This document shows, piece after piece, positions 34,710 through 45,853 of a DNA stretch of 64,000 nt. Numbering within the stretch: the stretch's first letter is position 1; each line of letters begins with the position of its first letter. The notes under the pieces are model-generated. The model searched no databases. It saw nothing but the letters and a program-made list of their open reading frames with translations, and was not told the origin of the DNA. Source of the stretch: Labrenzia sp. 011 (lineage in GTDB: Bacteria; Pseudomonadota; Alphaproteobacteria; Rhizobiales; Stappiaceae); assembly GCF_003075075.1 (NCBI RefSeq), contig NZ_QCYM01000008.1, positions 1 to 64,000 of the forward strand, written 5' to 3'. The position numbers and the translations under genes are program-made.

Positions 34710-34847
34710 GGAGACACTGGATCCGCTTGCTCTCACATGAAGGCAAACGGGTCCATGGAAGCCTTGAAGACCGGCGGGTCGCATCCGCTATCCGGTGTTC
34801 AAAGACAGCTTCAGCAAGACGACGCACGAACCGGATGATCGGATGAG

Positions 34848-36317
34848 ATGGATCTTGAATATTTAGCCGACGGGCTGACAGTGCCGGATGCGGCGAAGCA
34901 GCTGAAGATATCGGGCCTGACCGCAGACAGCCGGAAAGTCCGGCCCGGATTTCTGTTTGCGGCTTTCAAGGGCGCTTCGGTCGACGGAACCCGGTTTGCG
35001 CCCGATGCGGCCGCGGCCGGAGCCGTCGCGGTGCTGTGTGCCGATGATACAATGGATTCGGTGCGGGCCGCCTGTCCGCAGCACATGATCGTTATTGGCG
35101 CGCCGGAGCCTCGCCAGGTTTTTGCAAGAATGGCCGCACGGTTTTACGGCGCCCAGCCGGATACGATCGTCGCCGTCACCGGAACGGCGGGCAAGACCTC
35201 TGTCGCTCATTTCGTCCGCCAGATCTTTCAGGCTGCAGGGCATCCGGCCGCAAGTCTCGGAACTCTGGGAACGATCCGGCCGGGCGGCGAAAGCTATGGC
35301 GGTCTGACGACGCCCGACCCGGTGGCCCTCCACAAGGAACTGGCGGAGCTGGAGGCGGAAGGGATCGGCCATGCGGCCTTGGAGGCCTCCTCGCACGGGC
35401 TTGACCAGTTCCGTCTGGACGGGGTGCGTCTGACGGCGGCCGCCTTCACCAATCTCGGCCGCGATCACATGGATTACCACGCGACCGTCGAGGACTATCT
35501 GAAGGCCAAGCTGCGCCTCTTTTCCGATCTGCTGCCGGCAGGGGGAACAGTGGTTGTCGATCCGGGCGAGAAATACGCGGACCGGGTGCTGGCAGTCGCC
35601 GAAGCGCGCGGTCTTCCGCTGCTGACTGTCGGTGAAACCGGCAGGGGGGTGATGTTGACGGGCATGAAGCCCGTGGGGGCCGGGCAGGAACTGACGTTGC
35701 AGACGGCGCGTGGCGAATACAAGGTCACCCTGCCTCTGATCGGCCGGTTCCAGGTCTCCAATGCCCTGATTGCCGCCGGACTTGCCATTGCGGCCGGTAT
35801 TGATGCCGGCACGGCTTTGCGCGCGCTGGAAAACCTGAAGGGCGCGCCGGGACGGCTCGAACTTGCCGGGACCACGAAGTCCGGAGGGCTTGTCTTTATC
35901 GACTACGCCCACAAGCCGGACGCGCTGGACAACGCGCTTGCCGCTCTGCGGCCGTTCGCCAAGGGAGCGCTGTCGGTCGTTGTCGGCGCCGGGGGCGACA
36001 GGGACCCGGGCAAGCGGGTGCTGATGGGGCAGGCTGCTGCCCGGCAAGCCGATGTGGTGATTGTCACCGACGACAATCCCCGTTCCGAAAACCCGGCGAA
36101 GATTCGCAAGGCCGTGCTGCAGGGAGCCCCCGATGCATTGGAAATCGGTGACCGCTATGAGGCTATCGCGGAAGGTGTCCGGCGGCTCGGGAAGGGCGAT
36201 ATCCTGTGTGTGGCGGGAAAAGGTCATGAAACCGGCCAGATTGTTGGCGACACAGTGATTCCCTTTTCGGATCACGAAGCCGTTACGCGCGCCATAAGCG
36301 TTGAAGGAAACAAATGA
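34848..36317 (+). CDS. murE: UDP-MurNAc-L-Ala-D-Glu : meso-diaminopimelate ligase
   Basis: This 489-residue Mur ligase adds meso-diaminopimelate to UDP-MurNAc-dipeptide in the cytoplasm using ATP. The ATP loop is VTGTAGKTSVAHF; the usual third residue Asn is Ala here. Other motifs are LEASSHGLDQFRLDGV, IDYAHKPDALDNAL and DDNPRSENP, whose Arg selects diaminopimelate over lysine. No clear ribosome binding site stands out before ATG 34848, although GGATGAG lies adjacent. Its stop overlaps the murF start (ATGA). Confidence 0.97.
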   Translation: MDLEYLADGLTVPDAAKQLKISGLTADSRKVRPGFLFAAFKGASVDGTRFAPDAAAAGAVAVLCADDTMDSVRAACPQHMIVIGAPEPRQVFARMAARFYGAQPDTIVAVTGTAGKTSVAHFVRQIFQAAGHPAASLGTLGTIRPGGESYGGLTTPDPVALHKELAELEAEGIGHAALEASSHGLDQFRLDGVRLTAAAFTNLGRDHMDYHATVEDYLKAKLRLFSDLLPAGGTVVVDPGEKYADRVLAVAEARGLPLLTVGETGRGVMLTGMKPVGAGQELTLQTARGEYKVTLPLIGRFQVSNALIAAGLAIAAGIDAGTALRALENLKGAPGRLELAGTTKSGGLVFIDYAHKPDALDNALAALRPFAKGALSVVVGAGGDRDPGKRVLMGQAAARQADVVIVTDDNPRSENPAKIRKAVLQGAPDALEIGDRYEAIAEGVRRLGKGDILCVAGKGHETGQIVGDTVIPFSDHEAVTRAISVEGNK

Positions 36318-37744
36318 GCGACCCGCTTTGGACTTTGGATGCCTTCATCGATGCTGCCGACGGCAGCGTCAGGGGCGATATCGGCGCGGAAATTACCGGA
36401 ATATCCATCGACAGCCGCACGGTTGAACCGGGCGATGCCTTTGTTGCGATCAAGGGCGACCGGCTGGACGGTCACGACTATGTGGCAGCAGCTCTTGAGG
36501 CCGGGGCATCGCTTGCCCTGGTGGCCGAAGAGCGTTTGCAGGAACTGCCCGAAGACGGGCGTTATGTGGTGGTTGCCGATCCGCTGGAAGCCTTGCGCGG
36601 ACTGGCGGTCGCGGCGCGCGCACGCACCGACGCGCGCATCGTGGCGGTCACCGGTTCGGTCGGCAAGACCGGAACCAAGGAAGCCCTTCGCCTGACCCTG
36701 GAACCTTCGGGCAAGGTTCACGCGTCGGTGGCATCCTTCAACAACCACTGGGGCGTGCCGCTCACCCTGGCGCGCATGCCGGCGGATACGGACTACGGCA
36801 TCTTCGAAATCGGCATGAATCATGCCGGGGAAATCATTCCGCTGGTCGGGATGGTGCGTCCGCATGTGGCGATCATCACGACGGTGCAGCCGGTGCATCT
36901 GGAGTATTTCGATTCCGTCGAAAAGATCGCCAAGGCAAAGGCCGAGATCTTCGAGGGTCTGGAGCCCGGTGGCGTCGCCATCCTCAACAGGGACAACCTC
37001 CAGTTCGATCTGCTGAAATTTCTGGCCGCGACGGCCGGCGTCGCGCGGATCCATACTTTCGGCGAGACTCGGGCTGCCGACAGTCACCTTCAGAAGGTGG
37101 CCGGGTACCCAGCCGGGTCGAGTGTCGATGCCAGCATTCTGGGTCAGGAAATCACCTACAAGATCGGTGCGCCCGGCAAACATCACGTGAAAAACAGTCT
37201 TGCAGTGCTGACCGCCGTGGCGGATCTCGGCGCGGATCTCGCCAAGGCAGGGCTGGCGCTCGACACGATGCGGGCACCGAAAGGGCGCGGAGAGGTGAGC
37301 CGGCTGCCACTGCCTGGCGGGGAACTCAACCTCATCGACGAAAGCTACAATGCCAATCCGGCCTCGATGCGTGCCGCATTCTCCGTTCTGGGGGAAGCGC
37401 CGATCAGGCGGCCCGGACGGCGCATCGCGGTCATCGGCGACATGCGCGAACTCGGCGAGGATGCCGACCGCCTGCATGCCGAGCTTTCCCGGCCGATCAG
37501 CGATGCGCAGATCGATGCGGTCTATTGTGCGGGGCCACACATGCATGCGCTGTGGCAGCAGCTGCCGCACGAGCTGCGCGCGCATTACTGCGAGGATGCA
37601 AAAGATCTGGAAGACGTGCTTTTGAGCGACGTGCGGCCGGGCGATGTTGTTATGATCAAGGGATCGCTCGGAACCCGTATGGGTCCGCTTGTCGAAGCCC
37701 TGAAAAAGGAATATCCGCCTGCGGACGATAGCGCAGCGGCATAA
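36314..37744 (+). CDS. murF: UDP-MurNAc-tripeptide : D-alanyl-D-alanine ligase
   Basis: This 476-residue ligase adds D-Ala-D-Ala to the UDP-MurNAc tripeptide, using the product of Ddl encoded downstream. Motifs: SIDSRTVEPGDAFVAIKGDR in the N-terminal substrate domain, ATP loop VTGSVGKTGTKEALR, EIGMNHAGEI, and DESYNANPASMRAAF in the central domain. AAGGAAAC lies before ATG 36314. It overlaps murE by four bases and is followed ten bases later by mraY. Confidence 0.97.
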   Translation: MSDPLWTLDAFIDAADGSVRGDIGAEITGISIDSRTVEPGDAFVAIKGDRLDGHDYVAAALEAGASLALVAEERLQELPEDGRYVVVADPLEALRGLAVAARARTDARIVAVTGSVGKTGTKEALRLTLEPSGKVHASVASFNNHWGVPLTLARMPADTDYGIFEIGMNHAGEIIPLVGMVRPHVAIITTVQPVHLEYFDSVEKIAKAKAEIFEGLEPGGVAILNRDNLQFDLLKFLAATAGVARIHTFGETRAADSHLQKVAGYPAGSSVDASILGQEITYKIGAPGKHHVKNSLAVLTAVADLGADLAKAGLALDTMRAPKGRGEVSRLPLPGGELNLIDESYNANPASMRAAFSVLGEAPIRRPGRRIAVIGDMRELGEDADRLHAELSRPISDAQIDAVYCAGPHMHALWQQLPHELRAHYCEDAKDLEDVLLSDVRPGDVVMIKGSLGTRMGPLVEALKKEYPPADDSAAA

Positions 37745-37754
37745 GGGATAGCTG

Positions 37755-38840
37755 ATGTTTTATTTTTTGGGGCAATTTGCTGACCAGATCTCCGCATTGA
37801 ATGTCTTCCGGTACATTACGTTCCGCACCGGCGGGGCCATCATGACGGCCCTGTTTTTTGTATTCCTGTTCGGGCCGAAAATCATTTCCAGCCTGCGAAT
37901 CCGCCAGGGCCACGGCCAGCCCATTCGCGCCGACGGTCCCGAAAGCCATTTGCTGACCAAGAAAGGCACGCCCACCATGGGCGGGCTGATGATCCTCTCC
38001 GGGGCGCTGGTGGCCGCTCTGCTGTGGTCGGATCTGTCCAATCCCTACGTCTGGGTGGTGACAGGGGTCACCCTCGGCTTCGGCGGCATCGGTTTCTACG
38101 ACGACTATCTGAAGGTGACCAAGTCGTCCCACAAGGGGTTCGGCGGCAAGGCGCGGCTCGGCCTCGAGTTTCTGATCGCGGCGATTGCGGCCTTTGCGGT
38201 CACGTTGCTCGATGCGTCGGAGTCTTCCGAGGCAATCACCTTTCCGTTCATCAAGGACTTCACACTCAATCTCGGACTGATCTTCATTCCCTTCGCAGCC
38301 TTCGTCATGGTTGGAGCGGGTAATGCGGTCAATCTGACCGACGGGCTGGACGGGCTTGCCATCGTGCCGGTGATGATCGCCTGCGCCTCCTTTGGCCTGA
38401 TCGCCTATCTGTCCGGCAATGCGGTCTTCGCAAGTTACCTGCAGATCCATCACGTCGCCGGGACGGGCGAGCTGGCCGTGATCTGCGGAGCGGTGATCGG
38501 GGCAGGGCTCGGGTTTCTGTGGTTCAACGCACCGCCGGCCGCCATATTCATGGGCGACACCGGTTCTCTGGCGCTCGGCGGCATGATCGGTGCCATCGCG
38601 GTCGCCACGAAGCACGAGATCGTCCTGGCCATCATAGGCGGTCTTTTCGTTCTTGAAGCCGTTTCGGTGATCGTGCAGGTCATCTCCTTCAAGCTGACCG
38701 GAAAGCGCGTGTTCCGAATGGCGCCGATCCACCATCATTTCGAGATCATGGGCTGGACGGAAAGCCAGGTCGTGATCCGCTTCTGGATCATTGCGGTTGT
38801 TCTGGCCCTGCTCGGTCTTGCCACGCTGAAGCTGAGGTAG
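37755..38840 (+). CDS. mraY: Phospho-N-acetylmuramoyl-pentapeptide transferase
   Basis: This 361-residue integral membrane enzyme has about ten helices and transfers phospho-MurNAc-pentapeptide to undecaprenyl phosphate, making lipid I. Conserved cytoplasmic loops are present: [22 protein letters not shown] with the Mg-binding Asp pair, [35 protein letters not shown], and [14 protein letters not shown] with the triple-His motif. AAGGGAT lies before ATG 37755. murD starts five bases after the stop. Confidence 0.98.
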   Translation: MFYFLGQFADQISALNVFRYITFRTGGAIMTALFFVFLFGPKIISSLRIRQGHGQPIRADGPESHLLTKKGTPTMGGLMILSGALVAALLWSDLSNPYVWVVTGVTLGFGGIGFYDDYLKVTKSSHKGFGGKARLGLEFLIAAIAAFAVTLLDASESSEAITFPFIKDFTLNLGLIFIPFAAFVMVGAGNAVNLTDGLDGLAIVPVMIACASFGLIAYLSGNAVFASYLQIHHVAGTGELAVICGAVIGAGLGFLWFNAPPAAIFMGDTGSLALGGMIGAIAVATKHEIVLAIIGGLFVLEAVSVIVQVISFKLTGKRVFRMAPIHHHFEIMGWTESQVVIRFWIIAVVLALLGLATLKLR

Positions 38841-38845
38841 AGCGA

Positions 38846-40246
<1,401 letters not shown>

Positions 40247-41404
40247 ATGGTATCACGCGCAGATCGCAGCCGGTTCGCCGAGTGGCTCTGGACCGTGGAT
40301 CATTATCTGCTTGCCGCCTTCGGTCTGCTGATGGTCGGAGGTGTTGTCCTGTCCTTTGCGGCAAGCCCGCCCGTTGCCGAGCGGATCGGTGTCGACACCT
40401 TCTTCTTCGTCAAACGCCAGGCTCTGTTTCTCCTGCCGGCCATTACCGTCATGCTGGCGGCCTCGCTGATGTCGCCACGGGCGATCCGGCGGGCCGCGCT
40501 GATCGTCTTCATCGTGTCGCTGATCCTGATGATCGCGACGCTGTTCGCCGGCTTCGAGGCAAAGGGTGCACGACGCTGGATCTATATCGCCGGGTTTTCC
40601 CTGCAGCCGTCCGAATTCCTCAAGCCGGCCTTCGTGGTGCTGATCGCCTTTCTGCTGTCGGAAAGCGGCCGCCGCCGGGAAGTGCCGGGCGTGCTGTTTG
40701 CCTTCGTGCTGTTCGCCATCTGCGCGGCGTTGCTGATCGCGCAGCCCGATTTCGGCCAGACCATGCTTCTGGGCCTCGTCTGGGCAGGGCTTTTCTTTCT
40801 CAACGGCATTTCCTGGATCATCATCATGGCGCTGGGGCTGATCGGCATCGCCGGGCTGTTCGCCGCCTACGCCTTCCTGCCCCATGTGACCAACCGCGTG
40901 GACCGGTTTCTGGACCCGAGTTCCGGGGATACCTTCCAGGTCGACACAGCGATGGATTCCTTTCTTGCAGGCGGGTGGTTCGGGCGCGGACCGGGTGAAG
41001 GCACGGTGAAGCGCATTCTTCCCGACAGCCATACGGATTTCATCTTTGCGGTTGTCGGCGAGGAATTCGGGGTCCTGGCCTGTCTGCTGCTGGTTTCGGT
41101 CTTCGCCTTCATCGTCATTCGCGGCCTGAACCATGCCAGCCGGGACCAGGATGCCTTCAGCCGTCTTGCCACGGCGGGCCTTGTGGTTCTTTTCGGCCTG
41201 CAGGCAACCATCAATCTCGCCGTCAACCTGCACCTGATGCCGTCCAAGGGCATGACCCTGCCCTTCATTTCCTATGGAGGGTCGTCGCTCCTGTCATCGG
41301 CCATGACGGCGGGCGCCATCCTGGCCCTGACCCGACGACGACCGCAGCCTTCCCGTAGTGAGGCCGTCACCGTAAGCAGGTTGTCGCCATCGTCGTTGAT
41401 GTGA
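40247..41404 (+). CDS. ftsW: Septal peptidoglycan polymerase FtsW (SEDS family)
   Basis: The 385-residue SEDS protein has about ten membrane helices and polymerises lipid II into glycan at the septum together with FtsI. SEDS features: GFEAKGARRWIYIAGFSLQP followed by SEFLKPAF, AQPDFGQTMLL, an extracellular loop FLAGGWFGRGPGEGTVKRIL with the expected catalytic Asp region nearby (LPDSHTDFIFAVVGEEFG), and HLMPSKGMTLPFISYGGSSLL near the end. A Ser/Thr/Arg-rich tail of about 25 residues ends the protein. murG starts 34 bases downstream. Confidence 0.97.
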   Translation: MVSRADRSRFAEWLWTVDHYLLAAFGLLMVGGVVLSFAASPPVAERIGVDTFFFVKRQALFLLPAITVMLAASLMSPRAIRRAALIVFIVSLILMIATLFAGFEAKGARRWIYIAGFSLQPSEFLKPAFVVLIAFLLSESGRRREVPGVLFAFVLFAICAALLIAQPDFGQTMLLGLVWAGLFFLNGISWIIIMALGLIGIAGLFAAYAFLPHVTNRVDRFLDPSSGDTFQVDTAMDSFLAGGWFGRGPGEGTVKRILPDSHTDFIFAVVGEEFGVLACLLLVSVFAFIVIRGLNHASRDQDAFSRLATAGLVVLFGLQATINLAVNLHLMPSKGMTLPFISYGGSSLLSSAMTAGAILALTRRRPQPSRSEAVTVSRLSPSSLM

Positions 41405-41438
41405 AGCCAGATCGAACGTTAGGCCAGAAGCCGGACCC

Positions 41439-42545
41439 ATGAGCAAAACAGTATTATTGACAGCCGGCGGAACAGGCGGCCACCTTTTTCCAGCACAGGC
41501 GCTGGCCGGTGAACTCACCCGGCGGGGCTGGTGCGTCGAGCTGGCCACGGACGAGCGGGCGGACAAATACGGCTCGGCCTTTCCGGCCCGCAAGGTTCAC
41601 ATCATCGCCTCGGAGACCATCCGCGGCCGGAACCCGGTGTCGCTGGCCAGAACGGCATTCAGCCTGCTGCGCGGCACGCTTCAGGCCCGGTCGCTGATCC
41701 GGGCGCTCAAGCCGGATGTGGTCGCCGGCTTCGGCGGCTATCCGACCTTCCCGCCCATGTATGCGGCACGGCTGACCGGCACGCCTTCCATTCTGCACGA
41801 GGCAAATGGCGTCATGGGCCGGGCGAACAGGCTGCTGGCCAGGGGCGTTACCGCCATTGCCACCAGCGTGCCCATTGCGGATCTGCCCGAAGATCTGTCG
41901 CGCAAACTTGTCGAAACCGGCAATCCGGTCCGCGAAGCGGTTTTGGACGCTGCGGAACTGCCCTATTCCGCACCGGTTGCCGGGGGGGATTTCAGGCTGC
42001 TCATTTTCGGAGGGTCGCAGGGGGCAAGGTTCTTCTCGGATCTCGTGCCGCCGGCGCTCAAGGAGTTGCCGGCGGAAATCCGCGCAAGGCTCAGGATCGT
42101 GCAGCAATGCCGTCCGGAAGACCTGGAGCGGGTGCAGAAGGCCTGTGACGGGCTCGGGGTCCAGGCCGAATGCGCGCCGTTCTTTCAGGATATGCCGCAG
42201 CGCATCGCCCAGGCCCATCTGGTCCTTTGCCGCTCCGGAGCCTCTTCGGTCAGCGAGCTCAGCGTGCTCGGCCGCCCGTCGATACTGGTGCCGCTGCCCG
42301 GTGCGATCGATCAGGACCAGGCCGCCAATGCAAGGGTCCTGGAAAAGGCGGGCGGTGCCTGGCCGATCCGGCAGGTGGACCTGTACCCTGAACGCCTCGC
42401 CAGGGAGATCATCCGTTTCATGGAAACGCCGGACATGCTCGCGGCGGCGGCTGAAAATGCCCGCAGTGTCGCCAGACCCGACGCAGTGAAACGTCTTGCG
42501 GACCTCGTCGAGAAGGTCGCCAGCAAAGAAGGAGAACGGCCATGA
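41439..42545 (+). CDS. murG: Lipid I N-acetylglucosaminyltransferase
   Basis: This 368-residue peripheral membrane GT-B enzyme adds GlcNAc from UDP-GlcNAc to lipid I, giving lipid II. The N-terminal loop [30 protein letters not shown], the second loop [10 protein letters not shown] and the donor-site [20 protein letters not shown] are all family motifs. Its stop overlaps the murC start by four bases (ATGA), so lipid II synthesis and the first amino acid ligase are coupled in translation. Confidence 0.97.
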   Translation: MSKTVLLTAGGTGGHLFPAQALAGELTRRGWCVELATDERADKYGSAFPARKVHIIASETIRGRNPVSLARTAFSLLRGTLQARSLIRALKPDVVAGFGGYPTFPPMYAARLTGTPSILHEANGVMGRANRLLARGVTAIATSVPIADLPEDLSRKLVETGNPVREAVLDAAELPYSAPVAGGDFRLLIFGGSQGARFFSDLVPPALKELPAEIRARLRIVQQCRPEDLERVQKACDGLGVQAECAPFFQDMPQRIAQAHLVLCRSGASSVSELSVLGRPSILVPLPGAIDQDQAANARVLEKAGGAWPIRQVDLYPERLAREIIRFMETPDMLAAAAENARSVARPDAVKRLADLVEKVASKEGERP

Positions 42546-43942
42546 AAATGCCGCAGGATATCGGACCGATCCATTTTGTCGGGATCGGGGGGATCGGCAT
42601 GAGCGGGATAGCAGAGGTGCTCAAGACCCTCGGCTATCAGGTTCAGGGATCGGACATGGCGGAAAACGCCAATGTGCAGCGCCTCAGGGCGCATGGCATC
42701 GCGGTGACCGTGGGCCACGCGGCCGAGAATCTTGGCGATGCGGAAGTTCTCGTGGTCTCTTCGGCGATCAGGAAGGACAATCCCGAACTGGTTGCCGCCC
42801 GGGAGAAACTTGTTCCGGTGGTCCGGCGCGCGGAAATGCTTGCCGAGCTGATGCGCTTCAAGCAGGCGATTGCGGTTGGCGGAACCCACGGCAAGACCAC
42901 GACAACCTCCATGGTGGCCGCACTCCTCGACGCGGGCAATCTCGATCCGACCGTCATCAATGGCGGCATCATCAATGCCTATGGCACCAATGCCCGCATG
43001 GGCAAGGGGGACTGGATGGTGGTGGAGGCGGACGAAAGCGACGGCACCTTCGTCAAGCTGCCGGCGGATATTGCCGTCGTCACCAACATCGACCCGGAGC
43101 ATCTCGATCACTACGGCGATTTTGCGGGCGTTCGTGCCGCCTTCCGGCAATTCGTGGAAAACGTGCCGTTTTACGGATTTGCCGTGATGTGTCTGGACCA
43201 TCCGGAGGTTCAGACCATGATCGGCGCGATCGAGGACCGGCGGGTCGTCACCTATGGGACCAATCCGCAGGCGGACATCCGCTTCACCGACGTTTCCATG
43301 GACGGCGGCAAGTCGGTCTTCTCCGTGACCATTCGCGACCGCCGGACAGGTGAGGTGATCGAACTGAAGGATCTGGTTCTGCCGATGCCGGGGCTGCACA
43401 ATGTGTCCAACGCGACGGCTGCCATTGCCGTGGCTTCCCAGCTGGGCGTGTCTGCGGAGGAGCTCAAAAAGGGCATATCCACCTTTGGCGGGGTCAAGCG
43501 CCGCTTCACCCTGACAGGTTCGGTCGGCGGCATTCAGATCTTCGACGATTACGGCCATCATCCGGTGGAGATAAAGGCCGTGCTGCATGCTGCGCGCGAA
43601 TCCACCAGTGGCAAGGTTATCGCGGTCATGCAGCCGCACAGATATTCCAGGCTCGCCAGCCTGTTCGACGATTTCTCGAATTGTTTCAATGATGCCGATG
43701 CGGTGATCATCGCGCCGGTCTATGCCGCGGGCGAGCAGCCGATCGAAGGGGCCGCGCACACGGACCTGGTCTCCGGCATGAAGACCCGCGGGCACCGCAA
43801 TGTCCGGGCCATCGAAGGCCCCGATGAACTGCCGGCGATCGTGAAGGAATTGGCCGAGCCGGGGGATTTCGTCATCTGTCTTGGGGCGGGAAACATTACC
43901 CAGTGGGCCTATGCGCTGCCGAAACAGCTCGAAGACCTGTAA
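42542..43942 (+). CDS. murC: UDP-MurNAc : L-alanine ligase
   Basis: This 466-residue ligase adds the first amino acid, L-alanine, to UDP-MurNAc. Motifs: [19 protein letters not shown] at the N-terminus, ATP loop [24 protein letters not shown], and [20 protein letters not shown] with [23 protein letters not shown] lies before ATG 42542. Twelve bases separate it from murB. Confidence 0.98.
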   Translation: MKMPQDIGPIHFVGIGGIGMSGIAEVLKTLGYQVQGSDMAENANVQRLRAHGIAVTVGHAAENLGDAEVLVVSSAIRKDNPELVAAREKLVPVVRRAEMLAELMRFKQAIAVGGTHGKTTTTSMVAALLDAGNLDPTVINGGIINAYGTNARMGKGDWMVVEADESDGTFVKLPADIAVVTNIDPEHLDHYGDFAGVRAAFRQFVENVPFYGFAVMCLDHPEVQTMIGAIEDRRVVTYGTNPQADIRFTDVSMDGGKSVFSVTIRDRRTGEVIELKDLVLPMPGLHNVSNATAAIAVASQLGVSAEELKKGISTFGGVKRRFTLTGSVGGIQIFDDYGHHPVEIKAVLHAARESTSGKVIAVMQPHRYSRLASLFDDFSNCFNDADAVIIAPVYAAGEQPIEGAAHTDLVSGMKTRGHRNVRAIEGPDELPAIVKELAEPGDFVICLGAGNITQWAYALPKQLEDL

Positions 43943-43954
43943 GGGAGACTTTCA

Positions 43955-44926
43955 ATGGGTTTTCCCGATCTCCTTGAGACCATCCCGGATCTTGGCGAAG
44001 GCATTCGCGGCAGGCTGACCGCAAATCAGCCGCTTTCCGCCGTCACCTGGTTTCGCACCGGCGGCCCGGCGCAGCTCATGTTCCAGCCGGCGGACGAAGC
44101 GGATCTTTCCGCGTTCCTGCGCAAATTGCCGAAGGACATTCCCGTGCTTCCGGTCGGTCTGGGATCGAATCTCTTGATCCGTGACGGTGGACTGGAGGGC
44201 GTTGTCGTCCGGTTGAGCGCCAGAGGGTTCGGGGCGATCGAGGCAATCGGGGGCAACCGGCTCAGGGCAGGTGCTGCCGTGCCGGACAAGCGGCTTGCGG
44301 AAGCCGCGGCGGAGGCCGGTCTCGGCGGGTTTGCCTTTTACACGGGCATTCCGGGAGGCCTGGGCGGTGCCCTGCGCATGAATGCGGGGGCGCATGGAAC
44401 GGAAACCCGTGAGCGGATGATCGAACTTACCGCCTATGACCGTGACGGCAACCGCCATGTTCTGAGCAATGCCGACATGGACTATGCCTACAGGCATTCC
44501 TCGGCGCCGAAGGACCTGATTTTCACCGCAGGGGTGTTCGAAGGCGTGCCGAGCGACATGCAGTCCATCCGCGCGGAAATGGCGGATGTCGTCGCGCACC
44601 GGGAAAAGGCGCAGCCGATCCGGGAAAAGACCGGGGGGTCGACCTTCAAGAATCCGCCGGGCGCTTCAGCCTGGAAAGTGGTCGATGCCGCCGGTTGCCG
44701 CGGACTGACGGTCGGCGGAGCGCAAATGTCGGAGATGCACTGCAATTTCATGATCAACACCGGCAACGCCAGCGGACACGACCTGGAGCTGCTCGGAGAA
44801 ACCGTGCGGGCACGGGTCCTGAAACACAGCGGCATCAGGCTGGAATGGGAAATCAAGCGGCTCGGACAGTTCGGACCCGAAGGTCCGGTCGAACCGTTTC
44901 TGGGCGAAAAAGAGGAGGCTGCGTAA
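43955..44926 (+). CDS. murB: UDP-N-acetylenolpyruvoylglucosamine reductase
   Basis: This 323-residue FAD enzyme reduces UDP-GlcNAc-enolpyruvate to UDP-MurNAc with NADPH. FAD-binding parts include [19 protein letters not shown] and [20 protein letters not shown]. The catalytic Ser is in [12 protein letters not shown], the type I arrangement. murA is absent from this window, so the preceding step is encoded elsewhere. GGGAG precedes ATG 43955, and the ddl ATG follows the stop directly. Confidence 0.97.
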   Translation: MGFPDLLETIPDLGEGIRGRLTANQPLSAVTWFRTGGPAQLMFQPADEADLSAFLRKLPKDIPVLPVGLGSNLLIRDGGLEGVVVRLSARGFGAIEAIGGNRLRAGAAVPDKRLAEAAAEAGLGGFAFYTGIPGGLGGALRMNAGAHGTETRERMIELTAYDRDGNRHVLSNADMDYAYRHSSAPKDLIFTAGVFEGVPSDMQSIRAEMADVVAHREKAQPIREKTGGSTFKNPPGASAWKVVDAAGCRGLTVGGAQMSEMHCNFMINTGNASGHDLELLGETVRARVLKHSGIRLEWEIKRLGQFGPEGPVEPFLGEKEEAA

Positions 44927-45853
44927 ATGGCCGGAAAACATGTTGCCGTGCTGATGGGCGGCTGGGTCAACGAACGCCCTGTAAGCCTCTCGACCGGCAA
45001 GGAATGCGCTGCGGCCCTGGAAGAGGCCGGTTACCGGGTGACCCGTGTCGATGTGGACCGGAATATCTCCGCTGTTCTGCAGGAGCTGCGGCCGGATGTG
45101 GTCTTCAACGCCCTTCACGGTCCCTTTGGCGAGGACGGTTGCGTTCAGGGAATATTAGAGTTTCTTAACATCCCCTATACGCATTCCGGCGTCATGGCAT
45201 CGAGCCTTGCAATGAACAAGGTGAAGGCCAAGGCGGTCATGGCGGCGGCCGGGGTTCCGGTGACCGAGCATGTGGTCGTGAACCGCCGGGACATCCTTCG
45301 CAAGCACCCGATGGAGCCGCCTTATGTGCTCAAGCCGATCAATGAAGGGTCGAGCTTCGGGGTGCTGATTGTCCAGAAAGATCAAGAGTTTCCGCCGCAG
45401 GAACTGAGCCGCGCGGACTGGGCCTTCCCGGAGGTGCTTATGTGCGAGAAGTTCATCGCCGGCCGGGAGCTGACCTGTGCTGTCATGAATGACAGGGCAC
45501 TCGGCGTCATAGATATCCTTCCCCAGGGGCAGGGGTTCTACGATTATGAAGCGAAATATGCACAAGGCGGTTCAAAACACATTCTTCCTGCGAAAATTTC
45601 ACCGATTGTTTACCAAAAGATAGAGACACTAGCAGTCAAGGCGCATCACGCTTTGGATTGTCGCGGTGTTTCCCGCGCAGATTTCCGATTCGATGAACGG
45701 GAAGATGGATCCGGTGAAGTGATTTGTCTTGAAGTGAACACGCAACCAGGCATGACGCCAACCTCTCTTGTGCCGGAAATGGCGGCCCACAAGGGGATGA
45801 GTTTCAAGGACCTGGTAAGCTGGATGGTAGAGGACGCAAGTTGCTGTCGCTAG
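44927..45853 (+). CDS. ddl: D-alanine : D-alanine ligase
   Basis: This 308-residue ATP-grasp enzyme makes D-Ala-D-Ala for MurF. Motifs: VFNALHGPFGEDGCVQG, HSGVMASSLAMNKVKAKA, YVLKPINEGSSFGV, and the C-terminal metal site EVNTQPGMTPTSLVPEMA. Its base use is uneven: codons such as ATA, TTA and CTA occur at 45149-45169 and in the AT-rich stretch 45540-45735, unlike the GC-rich rest, which may reflect embedded control sites for ftsQAZ. The stop lies 13 bases inside ftsQ. Confidence 0.97.
   Translation: MAGKHVAVLMGGWVNERPVSLSTGKECAAALEEAGYRVTRVDVDRNISAVLQELRPDVVFNALHGPFGEDGCVQGILEFLNIPYTHSGVMASSLAMNKVKAKAVMAAAGVPVTEHVVVNRRDILRKHPMEPPYVLKPINEGSSFGVLIVQKDQEFPPQELSRADWAFPEVLMCEKFIAGRELTCAVMNDRALGVIDILPQGQGFYDYEAKYAQGGSKHILPAKISPIVYQKIETLAVKAHHALDCRGVSRADFRFDEREDGSGEVICLEVNTQPGMTPTSLVPEMAAHKGMSFKDLVSWMVEDASCCR

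Noticed and set aside
45155-45169. TTAGAGTTTCTTAAC in ddl as a full CtrA site
   Set aside because: The half sites are 6 rather than 7 bases apart and the first deviates (TTAG); at most a half site, so only the base bias is reported.
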